A stretch of DNA of 13,448 nt from Alphaproteobacteria bacterium (GCA_017650505.1 JAGCET010000049.1:1-13448), one strand, 5' to 3'. Numbered from the stretch's first letter, positions 6,216 to 12,954 are shown. Translations and numbers: made by a program. The notes: generated by a model from the sequence alone, not told the origin.

Positions 6216-6680
6216 TTAGTTTACAAAAATTATTTTTTGGTTAAAATCTACACTCGCCCCCCGAAAAGCAACCATTTCGCCGGTATCCAGTTCCATAATG
6301 TCGCCGGCACCAAAGTTTTGAAAACATTCAACACGCCCCAATTTCACCCCATCGCGCATAACGGTCATACCAACCAGGTCTGCCTGGTAATATTCGCCAT
6401 CGCGCGGTGCGGGCAAACTGTCGCGTTTTACGAACAGTTCGACCCCACGCAGGTTCTCTGCCGCATTTCTGTCTGCGATTCCATCAATGCGCACTATCAC
6501 GACACTGGAATTCGGCACAACACGCACAAAGTGCAACGTCCCCCCTACAACCGCATCACCAAACACCGCCAATTTTTGAAAATCCGACGGCCGTTCGGTA
6601 AAGGTCTGCACACGCACTTCGCCCCGAATCCCTTGAGGTGCAACGATTTTTCCGACCAATATACGATTATCTGTACTCAT
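6216..6680 (-). CDS. rimM: 16S rRNA processing protein RimM
   Basis: RimM binds ribosomal protein uS19 and helps mature the 3' domain (head) of the 30S subunit. The 154-residue product shows the N-terminal beta-barrel start ILVGKIVAPQGIRGEVRV, then VVIVRIDGIADRNAAENLRG, a linker LPAPRDGEYYQADLVGMTV, and a PRC-barrel half KLGRVECFQNFGAGDIMEL ending in VDFNQKIIFVN. It is a little shorter than many homologues and lacks the usual C-terminal Gly-Leu-Leu tail. I take the ATG at 6680, preceded by AGCAGGG at about 6 nt, rather than the TTG two codons upstream. The start overlaps the upstream 83-aa gene by 14 nt. The stop codon is part of the ribosome site of the following small gene. Confidence 0.95.
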   Translation of the reverse strand: MSTDNRILVGKIVAPQGIRGEVRVQTFTERPSDFQKLAVFGDAVVGGTLHFVRVVPNSSVVIVRIDGIADRNAAENLRGVELFVKRDSLPAPRDGEYYQADLVGMTVMRDGVKLGRVECFQNFGAGDIMELDTGEMVAFRGASVDFNQKIIFVN

Positions 6681-6918
6681 GTGCAACCCTGCTGTTTATC
6701 AACATACCACGAATGTCCAAGATATACGACAATTCGTCAATACCATTTTCGTCGGCGTATTTCAGCATTGTTTTCAAATTACCGAAATAACTGTCGCGTA
6801 AATTTCGTGCCAATCTTTTGTTATAAAATTCCACAGAATCAAACACGGCCCCCAAGGCCTTTTGGCATAATTTGTACGGATATGGCGGCACCTCATAGTG
6901 CATTGATATATCTGACAT
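6667..6918 (-). CDS. hypothetical protein between rpsP and rimM, 83 aa
   Basis: I do not recognise it. The 83-residue product starts MSDISMHYEVPPYPYKLCQKA and continues as a mainly helical, charged sequence: ALGAVFDSVEFYNKRLARNL, RDSYFGNLKTMLKYADENGI, DELSYILDIRGMLINSRVAH. No signal or membrane segment, one Cys. Start 14 nt after the rpsP stop, with only a weak ribosome site (GGTG); it overlaps rimM by 14 nt, so it is probably translated by coupling. It does not carry the motif of the small Cys proteins downstream. Its place in an operon for 30S assembly suggests, but does not show, a role in ribosome biogenesis. Confidence 0.78.
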   Translation of the reverse strand: MSDISMHYEVPPYPYKLCQKALGAVFDSVEFYNKRLARNLRDSYFGNLKTMLKYADENGIDELSYILDIRGMLINSRVAHEYR

Positions 6919-6932
6919 AACAACACCAAAGA

Positions 6933-7385
6933 TTATTCTGCGGCGGCTTCGGTTGCCTCTGTGGCCGACGCTTCTTCACTTACCGGTGCCTCGGCTGCGG
7001 CCTTGGCGGCTGCTTCTGCGGCGGCTTTTTCTTCGGCTATCTTGGCCAATTTGGCTTCTTTATCTTTGATTTTTTGCATTGTCTTTTCAGACTTCTGGCT
7101 CTTTTTCGGCTGATTTGGTACAACACGCGCCGCAACCAAACCCGCATTGGCAAGGAAACGATACACACGATCGGACGGTTTTGCACCCCGCGCCAACCAA
7201 GCCTTGATTTCATCAATCTTTAATACAACGCGCTTTTCATTATCACGGGCCAACATCGGGTCATATTTACCGACAACACATAACACATTGCCCGAATTCC
7301 GTGCATTTCGGGAATCCGTCACAACGATATGATAATACGGACGCTTTTTCGCACCATAGCGCGCCAAACGAATAACAGTTGCCAT
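6933..7385 (-). CDS. rpsP: 30S ribosomal protein S16 with long Ala/Glu-rich C-terminal tail
   Basis: bS16 binds 16S rRNA in the lower body of the 30S subunit and is an assembly protein. Residues 1-84 are a complete S16 domain: MATVIRLARYGAKKRPYYHI, VVTDSRNARNSGNVLCVVGK, YDP, and IDEIKAWLARGAKPSDRVY. Beyond residue 90 an extra tail of about 60 residues follows: a Lys-rich segment (KKSQKSEKTMQKIKDKEAKL), then an almost pure Ala/Glu stretch with a few Ser, Thr and Lys (119-150). C-terminal extensions are known in some alphaproteobacterial S16 proteins; this one is long and low in complexity, probably disordered or a charged helix. AGGAG stands 6 nt before the ATG. First gene of the operon, behind the promoter at 7552-7580. 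Confidence 0.97.
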   Translation of the reverse strand: MATVIRLARYGAKKRPYYHIVVTDSRNARNSGNVLCVVGKYDPMLARDNEKRVVLKIDEIKAWLARGAKPSDRVYRFLANAGLVAARVVPNQPKKSQKSEKTMQKIKDKEAKLAKIAEEKAAAEAAAKAAAEAPVSEEASATEATEAAAE

Positions 7386-7545
7386 ATTTTACTCCTTTTT
7401 GACTTGTCCCCCAAAGCCTTATAGCGACAGGGGAAAACTGTTTTATCCACAAAGAAAACCACCACCAAGGTTGAAACTCAACGGATGATGTACCGCATGC
7501 ATACCGCATACCGGGATTATCTAAATGGCAATCTTTGGGATTTGC
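7386..7545 (-). promoter_or_regulatory. long 5' leader of the rpsP operon
   Basis: If transcription starts near 7545, the leader is about 160 nt. It contains two copies of TACCGCAT (plus-strand view, 7491-7498 and 7502-7509, 11-bp period), a GTTGA/TCAAC hairpin (7470-7482) and a possible CCCC/GGGG pairing close to the ribosome site. This could be an autoregulatory leader, as common for ribosomal operons, but I recognise no known class. Confidence 0.35.
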
Positions 7546-7551
7546 GTGCAC

Positions 7552-7580
7552 ATTATGTTCCACAAATGTCGCAAAGTCAA
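7552..7580 (-). promoter_or_regulatory. promoter of the rpsP-rplS operon
   Basis: On the minus strand, TTGACT (7580-7575), a 17-bp spacer and CATAAT (7557-7552); five of six bases match the consensus in each box. Predicted +1 near 7545. Confidence 0.65.
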
Positions 7581-7606
7581 GTATTTTGTAAATGATAAAA
7601 ATACCC

Positions 7607-7636
7607 TTGATCCGAATCGTTGAATTTTGTTAGACT
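7607..7636 (+). promoter_or_regulatory. possible promoter of the secreted-protein pair
   Basis: TTGATC (7607-7612), 18-bp spacer, TAGACT (7631-7636). Four matches in each box, so only moderate support. It lies about 70 bp upstream of the start at 7715 and is divergent from the rpsP promoter. Confidence 0.35.
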
Positions 7637-7714
7637 AAAAAACGAAACGGATCGGTTTCAGTTTAACGTATTGGAAATCTTGGGAATCAATGAAAAGGAT
7701 AAGGAGGAAAACAG

Positions 7715-8266
7715 ATGAGGGAAACAATACTGTTCGCGGCGATTGCGGGTTTGGCGTCATTCGGGGTCTATGCGGCGGGGGAAAACGTCGTGACCAGCAA
7801 GGCGTATGTAGATTCCGGACTTGCCACCAAACAGAACGATATCGGCAGAAAGGATACCACGAATATAGTCGTGACATATCCGACCGAACTTGGTGGTACA
7901 CCAAACGCACGTGCAATTGAAACGGAGTTGGGGGATGATGACCATTTGGTGACACGTGGTGCGATAAACGCTGCATTGAATCGGAAACAGGATAATATTA
8001 CCGGTACGAATGGGAACGTTGCGACATACGCGGCCAGTGGCCTGAACACCACGGGCAAGCCGGTATATAATTCGGGCAACGCCTATAATTCTGCACAACA
8101 GGCCGCACTTATCGAAGCCGGCCATGTGAACACCGGTATTGTAAATGGATACAATGCGCATTTAACATGTGCGGATCCGGCGGTTGGTGGGGATTCAACG
8201 AATTGCAACCTGTGGCAGATAAATACATTAAGTCCGTCGACGGCGTACCTGCCACATGGGAACTAA
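7715..8266 (+). CDS. secreted protein with YVDSGL-type domain, 183 aa
   Basis: Function unknown. A strong AAGGAGG (7701-7707) lies 7 nt before the ATG. Residues 1-20 are a Sec signal peptide ending in VYA. The mature part has TSKAYVDSGLATKQNDI (27-43), then VTRGAINAALNRKQDNITGT, a NGNVATYAASGL stretch, GKPVYNSGNAYNSAQQAALI, EAGHVNTGIVNGYNAHL and a final CxxxxxxxxxxxCNLWQIN. The same blocks occur in the same order in the middle of the following 482-aa protein, so the two are paralogues; this one lacks the other's N- and C-terminal Cys-rich parts. The YVDSGL..KQ phrase is reminiscent of repeats in phage tail-fibre and surface adhesin proteins. It is probably a surface or periplasmic protein. 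It may be a complete short form, or the gene may have lost its 3' part. Confidence 0.85.
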   Translation: MRETILFAAIAGLASFGVYAAGENVVTSKAYVDSGLATKQNDIGRKDTTNIVVTYPTELGGTPNARAIETELGDDDHLVTRGAINAALNRKQDNITGTNGNVATYAASGLNTTGKPVYNSGNAYNSAQQAALIEAGHVNTGIVNGYNAHLTCADPAVGGDSTNCNLWQINTLSPSTAYLPHGN

Positions 8267-8337
8267 GGGGGCGCTTGCGCTGTCGCCACCGCGAGTGTTT
8301 GGTGATAGTGTTAGTAATTAGTTGAAAGGGGAAAAGC

Positions 8338-9786
8338 ATGAGAAAATATTTATTACTTGGTGTGTTGTGTGCGGTGTTTACAACAAGTGCGTATGCGAGT
8401 TGTGAGATAGGTTATAAATGTGGTCATGGGGTGAGAAATCCCGACAGCCAAATTATAAAAACCGGTACAAGTTTTACCATAGACATACGTGATACCTGTG
8501 GCACCCCGAGCGATGGTGATTATACATTCCTTGGGTGGCATGTCACGGGGACAGATACCAATTTTATATCGGGTGATGTATATAATTCGGGGACATTGGC
8601 ACCGGGTTCTACGTTGACAATACCGTTTGCGAATGCCGGCGATACATGTGCCAGCGCGGGTAAATTCTGGTTGAACCTTGAAGGTGTATGGCGTGATAAT
8701 TTAGCAGTATCAACACCAACGTCCCAGACATACGTTGATGACGGGCTGTCGCATAAATTGAATAAATTGGCCAACCTTGGTGGGACCAAGATGTTAATGT
8801 ACTCAACAAGTTTGGACAGCGCGCATCAAATCGGTACACCACGCGACATTGTAAACACATTGGGTACGGTGACTAATGGTTTATATGCCGACACGTCAAG
8901 CGATGCCGCCGTGGAACGCGGGGTAATACAAACGGCGATTAATGGCAAACAAGACGCATCCGCTATAAACAATGGTACCGAAGATTACGTTGTTGTGTAC
9001 ACAAATACCCCCGGCCAATTGGATGAAAAACCAGTATACGGTGGAAATACGAATTTCTCGCGTGCACTTATTACGGCGGGCACGGTGAACAGTGCGATTG
9101 TGGACGCGGTGAACAGCGAATTGATCCAGGTTGATGCATCTACACTGCAACCAAGTGTCAATGGCACATTGTGGAAACTGTCGGATCCGACCCTATTGGC
9201 AATGTATCGGGTGGCATTGAACACAAATACAGACGGAGGGGGGACTTGCGCCTATGATTTTGAAGATAACATTGCTGATGGTCTTGCTTGTGGTGTAACG
9301 GAATTATCCCGCAGCGAATGGCAGGTTTATTTTACATATGGCAATGTATTTGGTAAATCATGGTGTAGTGATATTGATGGCGGAGGATTTGGCACTGTGG
9401 CGGACAGTGCAACAAATGCAACATTAGAAGCACAATATAATGCATGGACACCAACAAATGTTGCACCTTATGGTGTGGCTGGTGACAAATGTTGGTGCCG
9501 CATGGATAATGTTGATGGTGAACCCGCGGTCTGGAAGTGGGTGTACTTGCCACTGAAAAGCGGACAAACATGCACGCATGATTGTGCATCACGCTGCGCA
9601 ATACAGCTATCCAACGGCAGTAATTTCCGCACACCAGTATTCGGTAAATATGTCTGTATACCCCAGGGCGAAATTTGCTCGTCGGATTCAGATTGCTGTA
9701 CCGATGATATACCATCCGGCGCCAGCGTTACATGCTCTCAAGGACGTTGTTCTTTTTTTAATCCAGCGATAGTACCTAAATCATGA
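8338..9786 (+). CDS. large secreted Cys-rich protein with YVDDGL-type domain, 482 aa
   Basis: Function unknown. AAAGGGG (8325-8331) lies 6 nt before the ATG. A signal peptide is cleaved after SAYA (residue 20). Modules in order: residues 21-115, a Cys-containing beta-rich part with YTFLGWHVTGT, somewhat like InlB-type/Flg_new repeats; residues about 127-285, a domain shared with the upstream 183-aa protein (QTYVDDGLSHKLNKL, VERGVIQTAINGKQD, EKPVYGG, ITAGTVNSAIVDAVNSEL, GTLWKLS); residues about 300-430, a Cys- and Trp-rich module (TCAYDF, SRSEWQVYFTYGNVFGKSWC, CWCRMDN, WKWVYLP, CTHDCASRCAIQL); and residues 445-471, a knottin-like cluster EICSSDSDCC...TCSQGRC. It is a probable disulfide-stabilised surface protein. 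71 bp separate it from the upstream gene with no terminator, so the two are likely cotranscribed. A terminator follows at 9798. Confidence 0.88.
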   Translation: MRKYLLLGVLCAVFTTSAYASCEIGYKCGHGVRNPDSQIIKTGTSFTIDIRDTCGTPSDGDYTFLGWHVTGTDTNFISGDVYNSGTLAPGSTLTIPFANAGDTCASAGKFWLNLEGVWRDNLAVSTPTSQTYVDDGLSHKLNKLANLGGTKMLMYSTSLDSAHQIGTPRDIVNTLGTVTNGLYADTSSDAAVERGVIQTAINGKQDASAINNGTEDYVVVYTNTPGQLDEKPVYGGNTNFSRALITAGTVNSAIVDAVNSELIQVDASTLQPSVNGTLWKLSDPTLLAMYRVALNTNTDGGGTCAYDFEDNIADGLACGVTELSRSEWQVYFTYGNVFGKSWCSDIDGGGFGTVADSATNATLEAQYNAWTPTNVAPYGVAGDKCWCRMDNVDGEPAVWKWVYLPLKSGQTCTHDCASRCAIQLSNGSNFRTPVFGKYVCIPQGEICSSDSDCCTDDIPSGASVTCSQGRCSFFNPAIVPKS

Positions 9787-9797
9787 TAAACACAAAT

Positions 9798-9825
9798 AAA
9801 CCGGTCATAATTTGACCGGTTTTTT
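9798..9825 (+). terminator. intrinsic terminator, probably bidirectional
   Basis: A 10-bp stem, AAACCGGTCA (9798-9807) / TGACCGGTTT (9813-9822), with a 5-nt loop and a T tract to 9825 on the plus strand. It lies 11 bp after the 482-aa gene. On the minus strand the tail is TTTATTTG, so it probably also ends gdhA transcription, whose stop is at 9842. Confidence 0.85.
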
Positions 9826-9841
9826 ATGACGTTTTCACTAA

Positions 9842-11095
9842 CTAACACCACCCGCGCAGTTTCATCGCATTCGCCACGCGTTTTATGGAATACATATACG
9901 CGGCCGCGCGCATACTGACATTATATTCACATTTGATTTTATAAATTGCATCAAATGCCACTGTCATTGCCGTGCGTTCTTTATCCGCGACTTCACTTTC
10001 CGACCAATAGTATCCGTACCGATTTTGCACCCATTCAAAGTACGATACCGTCACACCACCCGCATTGGCCAAGATGTCCGGCACAACCATAACACCGTTT
10101 TTCAATAAAATCTCTTCTCCGTCCAATGTTGTTGGGCCGTTTGCCCCTTCGACAACCAGTTTCGTTTTAATCAACGGCGCAGTATCTTTATTTATCGTGT
10201 TTTCCATCGCGCATGGCGACAAGACATCAACGTCCAATCCCCAAAACTCATCCGCCGAAATCACGGATGCGCCCGGAAAGTCCCTGATACTGCCCGCGTT
10301 CTTTGCCTTGTATTCAAACAGCGCGTCTATATCAAGTCCTTCTTCATTGAACAAAATCGTGTTCCATTCGGCAATTGCGACAATTTTCGCCCCCATATCA
10401 CGCGAACATTTGGCGGTAAAGCTGCCCACGTTGCCAAAACCCTGGATTGCGATTTTCGCACCATTTATATCTTTGCCCATCGTTTTCAATGCAGACGCAA
10501 TCGTAATAGAAATTCCCAATCCGGTCGCCGCCGTACGACCCAATGAACCATTTAACTCCACCGGTTTGCCGGTAAATGTACCAAACGAATTATCGCCCGA
10601 CAATTTAATATACTCGTCAATCATCCACGACATAATTTGACCGTTCGTATTCACGTCTGGCGCCGGAACGTCAGATTTTTCACCCAAAATCGGATAAATC
10701 GCATCAACATAACCACGGCTCAGGCGTTCCAATTCGCTGTTCGACAATTCTTTGGGATCAACGATAATGCCGCCCTTGCCACCGCCATAGGGCAGGCCGG
10801 TCACCGCGCATTTGAACGTCATCCAAATAGATAGGGCCGAAACCTCGTCCCGGGACACCATCGGATGAAACCGAATTCCGCCCTTTGATGGCCCCAATGC
10901 CGTATTATGTTGGGCCCGGAAACCGGTAAAGGTCCGAACCGAACCATCGTCCATCCGGACCGGTATTTGCACCTCGACTATGCGCGCCGGATTTTTAAGG
11001 ATTTCATACACGTCCGGCCCCAATCCCAATTTATCACACGCAGATTTCACCCGCGCCTGGGCCGCAACCAACGGATTAGTATTTTCATTTGCCAT
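9842..11095 (-). CDS. gdhA: glutamate dehydrogenase (hexameric, probably NAD-preferring)
   Basis: It catalyses oxidative deamination of L-glutamate to 2-oxoglutarate and ammonium, and the reverse, linking nitrogen and carbon metabolism in the cytoplasm. The 417-residue product has the full family set: VPVR-like QIPVRMDDGSVRTFTGFRAQ, substrate-binding GPSKGGIRFHP (Lys71), catalytic GGGKGG (Lys107), PAPDVNT (145-151), a Rossmann GFGNVG (219-224), GANGPTT and NAGGVTVSYFEW, ending in LRGW. An acidic residue (Glu243) near the end of the second Rossmann strand (VAIAEWN) suggests NAD over NADP; this is inference. The length fits the short catabolic type (about 415-425). AGGAG precedes the ATG. It is a single-gene unit, convergent with the secreted-protein genes. 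Confidence 0.96.
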   Translation of the reverse strand: MANENTNPLVAAQARVKSACDKLGLGPDVYEILKNPARIVEVQIPVRMDDGSVRTFTGFRAQHNTALGPSKGGIRFHPMVSRDEVSALSIWMTFKCAVTGLPYGGGKGGIIVDPKELSNSELERLSRGYVDAIYPILGEKSDVPAPDVNTNGQIMSWMIDEYIKLSGDNSFGTFTGKPVELNGSLGRTAATGLGISITIASALKTMGKDINGAKIAIQGFGNVGSFTAKCSRDMGAKIVAIAEWNTILFNEEGLDIDALFEYKAKNAGSIRDFPGASVISADEFWGLDVDVLSPCAMENTINKDTAPLIKTKLVVEGANGPTTLDGEEILLKNGVMVVPDILANAGGVTVSYFEWVQNRYGYYWSESEVADKERTAMTVAFDAIYKIKCEYNVSMRAAAYMYSIKRVANAMKLRGWC

Positions 11096-11124
11096 AATTT
11101 TCTCCTAATATTTATATGACATAC

Positions 11125-11153
11125 GGTATACGCCTATATACAGAAAAAATCAA
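11125..11153 (-). promoter_or_regulatory. possible promoter of gdhA
   Basis: Minus strand: TTGATT (11153-11148), 17-bp spacer, TATACC (11130-11125); four matches to consensus in each. The predicted +1 is near 11118, about 23 nt before the ATG. The AT-rich surroundings make chance matches likely. Confidence 0.35.
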
Positions 11154-11199
11154 ATAAAAAATATGAAGGTAAAAAATCCAGAATAAATAGCCCCCAAAA

Positions 11200-11393
11200 A
11201 TTCACCCCTCTGCGCGACAATCGCGCCGCAGCACCAAGCGAAGGCGGATGGTGCGGGCGAAGGGAATGTAAATTCCCACTCACGTTGTTCGTGGGCCCCT
11301 TTCGCGTCGTAAGGCGCGAACTGCGCTTTGCTTGTTCTTGCCAACTAACCGCTCCGAACCTTCTTTGCCGGGTTCTCTTCCGTCGCCACAATT
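11200..11393. other. GC-rich, hairpin-dense non-coding block
   Basis: There is no convincing gene here; open frames on the minus strand have TTG starts and no ribosome site. GC content is visibly higher than in its flanks. Successive inverted repeats (plus-strand view) are GCGCGA-CAA-TCGCGC (11212-11226), GCACCA...TGGTGC (11231-11254), GGGAAT-GTAA-ATTCCC (11262-11277), CACG-TTGTT-CGTG (11281-11293), TTCGCG...CGCGAA (11301-11320) and GAACC...GGTTC (11356-11375). It carries a copy of the tRNA-Gly 3' end at 11249-11267. Candidates are a structured RNA, a repeat element or a remnant at the tRNA. I could not match it to tmRNA, SRP RNA, RNase P RNA or 6S RNA. Confidence 0.5.
11249..11267 (-). repeat. 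19-bp direct repeat of the tRNA-Gly 3' end
   Basis: TGGTGCGGGCGAAGGGAAT at 11249-11267 is identical to 11429-11447. The latter is the CCA, acceptor 3' strand and T-arm 3' half of the tRNA on the minus strand. The copies are in the same orientation, 180 bp apart. Upstream of the repeat the T-loop sequence is not conserved, so this is not a second tRNA. It resembles an att-type duplication left by integration at a tRNA 3' end. Confidence 0.75.
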
Positions 11394-11430
11394 CAAAAAT
11401 TAAACCGGCATTTTGCCGGTTGAATTTTTG
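11394..11430 (-). terminator. terminator of tRNA-Gly(CCC)
   Basis: An 8-bp core stem, AACCGGCA / TGCCGGTT (11403-11410 and 11414-11421), with a 3-nt loop is flanked by an outer CAAAAATT / AATTTTTG pairing (11394-11401 and 11423-11430). On the minus strand the stem is followed by TAATTTTTG. It starts directly at the tRNA 3' end. Confidence 0.75.
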
Positions 11431-11502
11431 GTGCGGGCGAAGGGAATCGAACCCTCGTCTAAAGCTTGGGAAGCTTTCGTGCTGCCATTATACCACGCCC
11501 GC
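11429..11502 (-). tRNA. tRNA-Gly, anticodon CCC
   Basis: The 74-nt gene includes an encoded CCA. The acceptor stem GCGGGCG (from 11502) pairs with CGCCCGC; discriminator A, then CCA (11431-11429). The D arm contains GTATAATGGCAGCAC. The anticodon stem is AAAGC / GCTTT with the 7-nt loop TTCCCAA, giving anticodon CCC (reads GGG). The T arm is GAGGG-TTCGATT-CCCTT, with the usual GTTCGATTCC core. It closely resembles the known bacterial tRNA-Gly(CCC) pattern. The promoter at 11516-11544 is 7 nt upstream of the 5' end by predicted +1. Confidence 0.96.
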
Positions 11503-11515
11503 GAAATACAGACCA

Positions 11516-11544
11516 ATTCTATATCAACAAGTGCACATTGTCCA
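11516..11544 (-). promoter_or_regulatory. promoter of tRNA-Gly(CCC)
   Basis: Minus strand: TGGACA (11544-11539), 17-bp spacer, TAGAAT (11521-11516); five of six matches in each box. Predicted +1 near 11509, a 7-nt leader before the mature tRNA. Confidence 0.75.
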
Positions 11545-11558
11545 GAATAAAAATCGCA

Positions 11559-11732
11559 CTATCGGGAAATTTCATCAATATACAACCGTGCCAGATTCCC
11601 GCCCATCCCATTAAACCGAATGTGATTACGTTTGGATTTTTTTATAAATTCCCTGGCACCCGTCGGCAAATCATACACGATACCACCCTTCTTATAATAC
11701 ACGTTATAATCTTCATTTAATTTAGTAGTCAT
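11559..11732 (-). CDS. small basic hypothetical protein, 57 aa
   Basis: Function unknown. I use the ATG at 11732, preceded by AGGAA at about 8 nt, rather than the in-frame TTG at 11756. The 57-residue product is basic and Tyr-rich: EDYNVYYKKGGIVYDLPTGA, then REFIKKSKRNHIRFNGMGG and ARLYIDEISR. No Cys, no signal peptide. The GGIVYDLP and IRFNGMGG segments look like beta strands. It starts 28 nt after the stop of the LysM gene in the same direction, so it is probably cotranscribed with it. The conserved-looking turn motifs argue for a real gene, but coding evidence is limited by the short length. Confidence 0.62.
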   Translation of the reverse strand: MTTKLNEDYNVYYKKGGIVYDLPTGAREFIKKSKRNHIRFNGMGGNLARLYIDEISR

Positions 11733-11760
11733 TGTTATTTTTCCTAATTTCTTCAACCTT

Positions 11761-12930
11761 TTATCGTTTTGTCGGGATCTGTAATAATTGCCGTGGAAAA
11801 ATCAAGTCTGGATTTTCAATATTATTGCGTTCGGCGATGATGCTAAACAATATACCACGACGCAAAAAATTCCGCGCAATCACCCACAAACAATCCCCAT
11901 GACGCACCGTATAGAATGTATCATTATCGCCGGTCATGTACGGCATAACAAAATTATGATTCACCGTTGCAACGGTTTGCCCATCACCATCATGCAACCG
12001 CACGGTCAGGTTATATTCGCGTCCCGGTGTTAATTTACCGACATCTGCACCAACGCCAAAATGTTTGTAATCCGACACCCGTGCAAACCCAAGGTATTTA
12101 TCATCCAATGACAACGATATGCGCAACCGCGGCAATGCGTCACCGGTCACAACCAGTCGTCCAGTATCAAGATAGTCTATTTTGGACACAACCAAATCAC
12201 CATCTTTTAATATAGATGGCGATTGTAAAACGCGACTGCCGTCACGGGTCATCAACAATGACACAGAATTACGATAGTCTGCATCTGACACATATAAAAA
12301 CACCTTATCTTCGGATTTCATTTTTGGCGAATTTCCAACCAATGACATAACATAATTTCCCGGCTTTAACCCCAATGTCGGCACATAAACAAATTCACCA
12401 TTTTCATTGGTGCGTTCTGTTGCGACAATTTTGTCATTCAATTTTATAGAAATATTTTTATTCGGCAACCAACGACCGGCGACAACAATTTTCCCATCTT
12501 GCTTTATTCGCACAACATCAAATGTCGGAATATCCATCGGTTCCGGATTTACCTTAACCGTGCCACGCGGTACAGTTTGAACAGGTACAGGCCGCGCATC
12601 ATTCGCCAACATAACAACACTTGCGGGGGTAAACGTCCGAACGAACATAACCCAAATTGCAACAAACAATACCAACATCGCGCACAAAATTGGGAACCAA
12701 TATTCACGCAACACCGAACCCTTGCGTTCGGTCTGCGACACAACCACATGCTGTTCAGCCTTTATCGGCGTTGCAACATTTTCCTCTGTCTTTTGACGCG
12801 ATTTCAAAAACCTGCGCGTAAAGTTGCGACGACGCGTCAACCAATTATCCTGGCGTGCAATAGCATCTTCAATAAGGTTATCTGTGGACCGTTTTGTTTT
12901 GCCCATATTTGTGTTATTTGTATTTGTCAT
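11761..12930 (-). CDS. membrane-anchored protein with Ig-like domains and C-terminal LysM
   Basis: It probably binds peptidoglycan from the inner membrane. The 389-residue product has a charged cytoplasmic N-terminus of about 75 residues, rich in Arg around 33-46, one membrane span (about 78-97, YWFPILCAMLVLFVAIWVMF), a Pro-rich linker, then beta-rich segments. DVVRIKQDGKIVVAGRWLPN with GEFVYVPTLGLKPGNYVMSL is an Ig-like fold common in alphaproteobacterial LysM proteins. The last 50 residues (340-389) form a LysM domain: YTVRHGDCLWVIARNFLRRG, IAERNNIENPDLIFPRQLLQIP. The start at 12930 has AGGAG 8 nt before it. The TTG at 12969 used by a longer reading lies upstream of the predicted transcription start near 12961, so it is rejected. 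Followed by the 57-aa gene. Confidence 0.9.
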   Translation of the reverse strand: MTNTNNTNMGKTKRSTDNLIEDAIARQDNWLTRRRNFTRRFLKSRQKTEENVATPIKAEQHVVVSQTERKGSVLREYWFPILCAMLVLFVAIWVMFVRTFTPASVVMLANDARPVPVQTVPRGTVKVNPEPMDIPTFDVVRIKQDGKIVVAGRWLPNKNISIKLNDKIVATERTNENGEFVYVPTLGLKPGNYVMSLVGNSPKMKSEDKVFLYVSDADYRNSVSLLMTRDGSRVLQSPSILKDGDLVVSKIDYLDTGRLVVTGDALPRLRISLSLDDKYLGFARVSDYKHFGVGADVGKLTPGREYNLTVRLHDGDGQTVATVNHNFVMPYMTGDNDTFYTVRHGDCLWVIARNFLRRGILFSIIAERNNIENPDLIFPRQLLQIPTKR

Positions 12931-12954
12931 AGCATCATCTCCTGGTGTACTATT

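Noticed and set aside
7267..7563. 98-aa minus-strand frame in the rpsP leader
   Set aside because: Its start lies upstream of the predicted transcription start, and it runs out of frame into rpsP with a Trp-rich, unnatural composition.
10065..10640. 191-aa plus-strand frame inside gdhA
   Set aside because: Entirely antisense to a clear glutamate dehydrogenase and without a translation signal.
11160..11300. tmRNA or its permuted two-piece form
   Set aside because: A GGGGGCT...ATTCTGGATT stretch and the CCA-like end looked suggestive. The acceptor halves do not pair, the invariant GGATTCGAC is missing, and no tag ending in Ala-Ala is seen.
11134..11391. Two overlapping minus-strand open frames (11134-11391 and 11150-11344) in the GC-rich block
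   Set aside because: Both begin at TTG without a ribosome site, run over the hairpin chain and the tRNA-end repeat, and end in low-complexity Phe/Ile tails. They look like chance frames in a GC-rich patch.
11285..11614. 109-aa plus-strand frame across the tRNA, containing RRESNPRLKLGKLSCCHYTT
   Set aside because: This is the well-known false translation of the antisense of a tRNA-Gly gene, not a protein.
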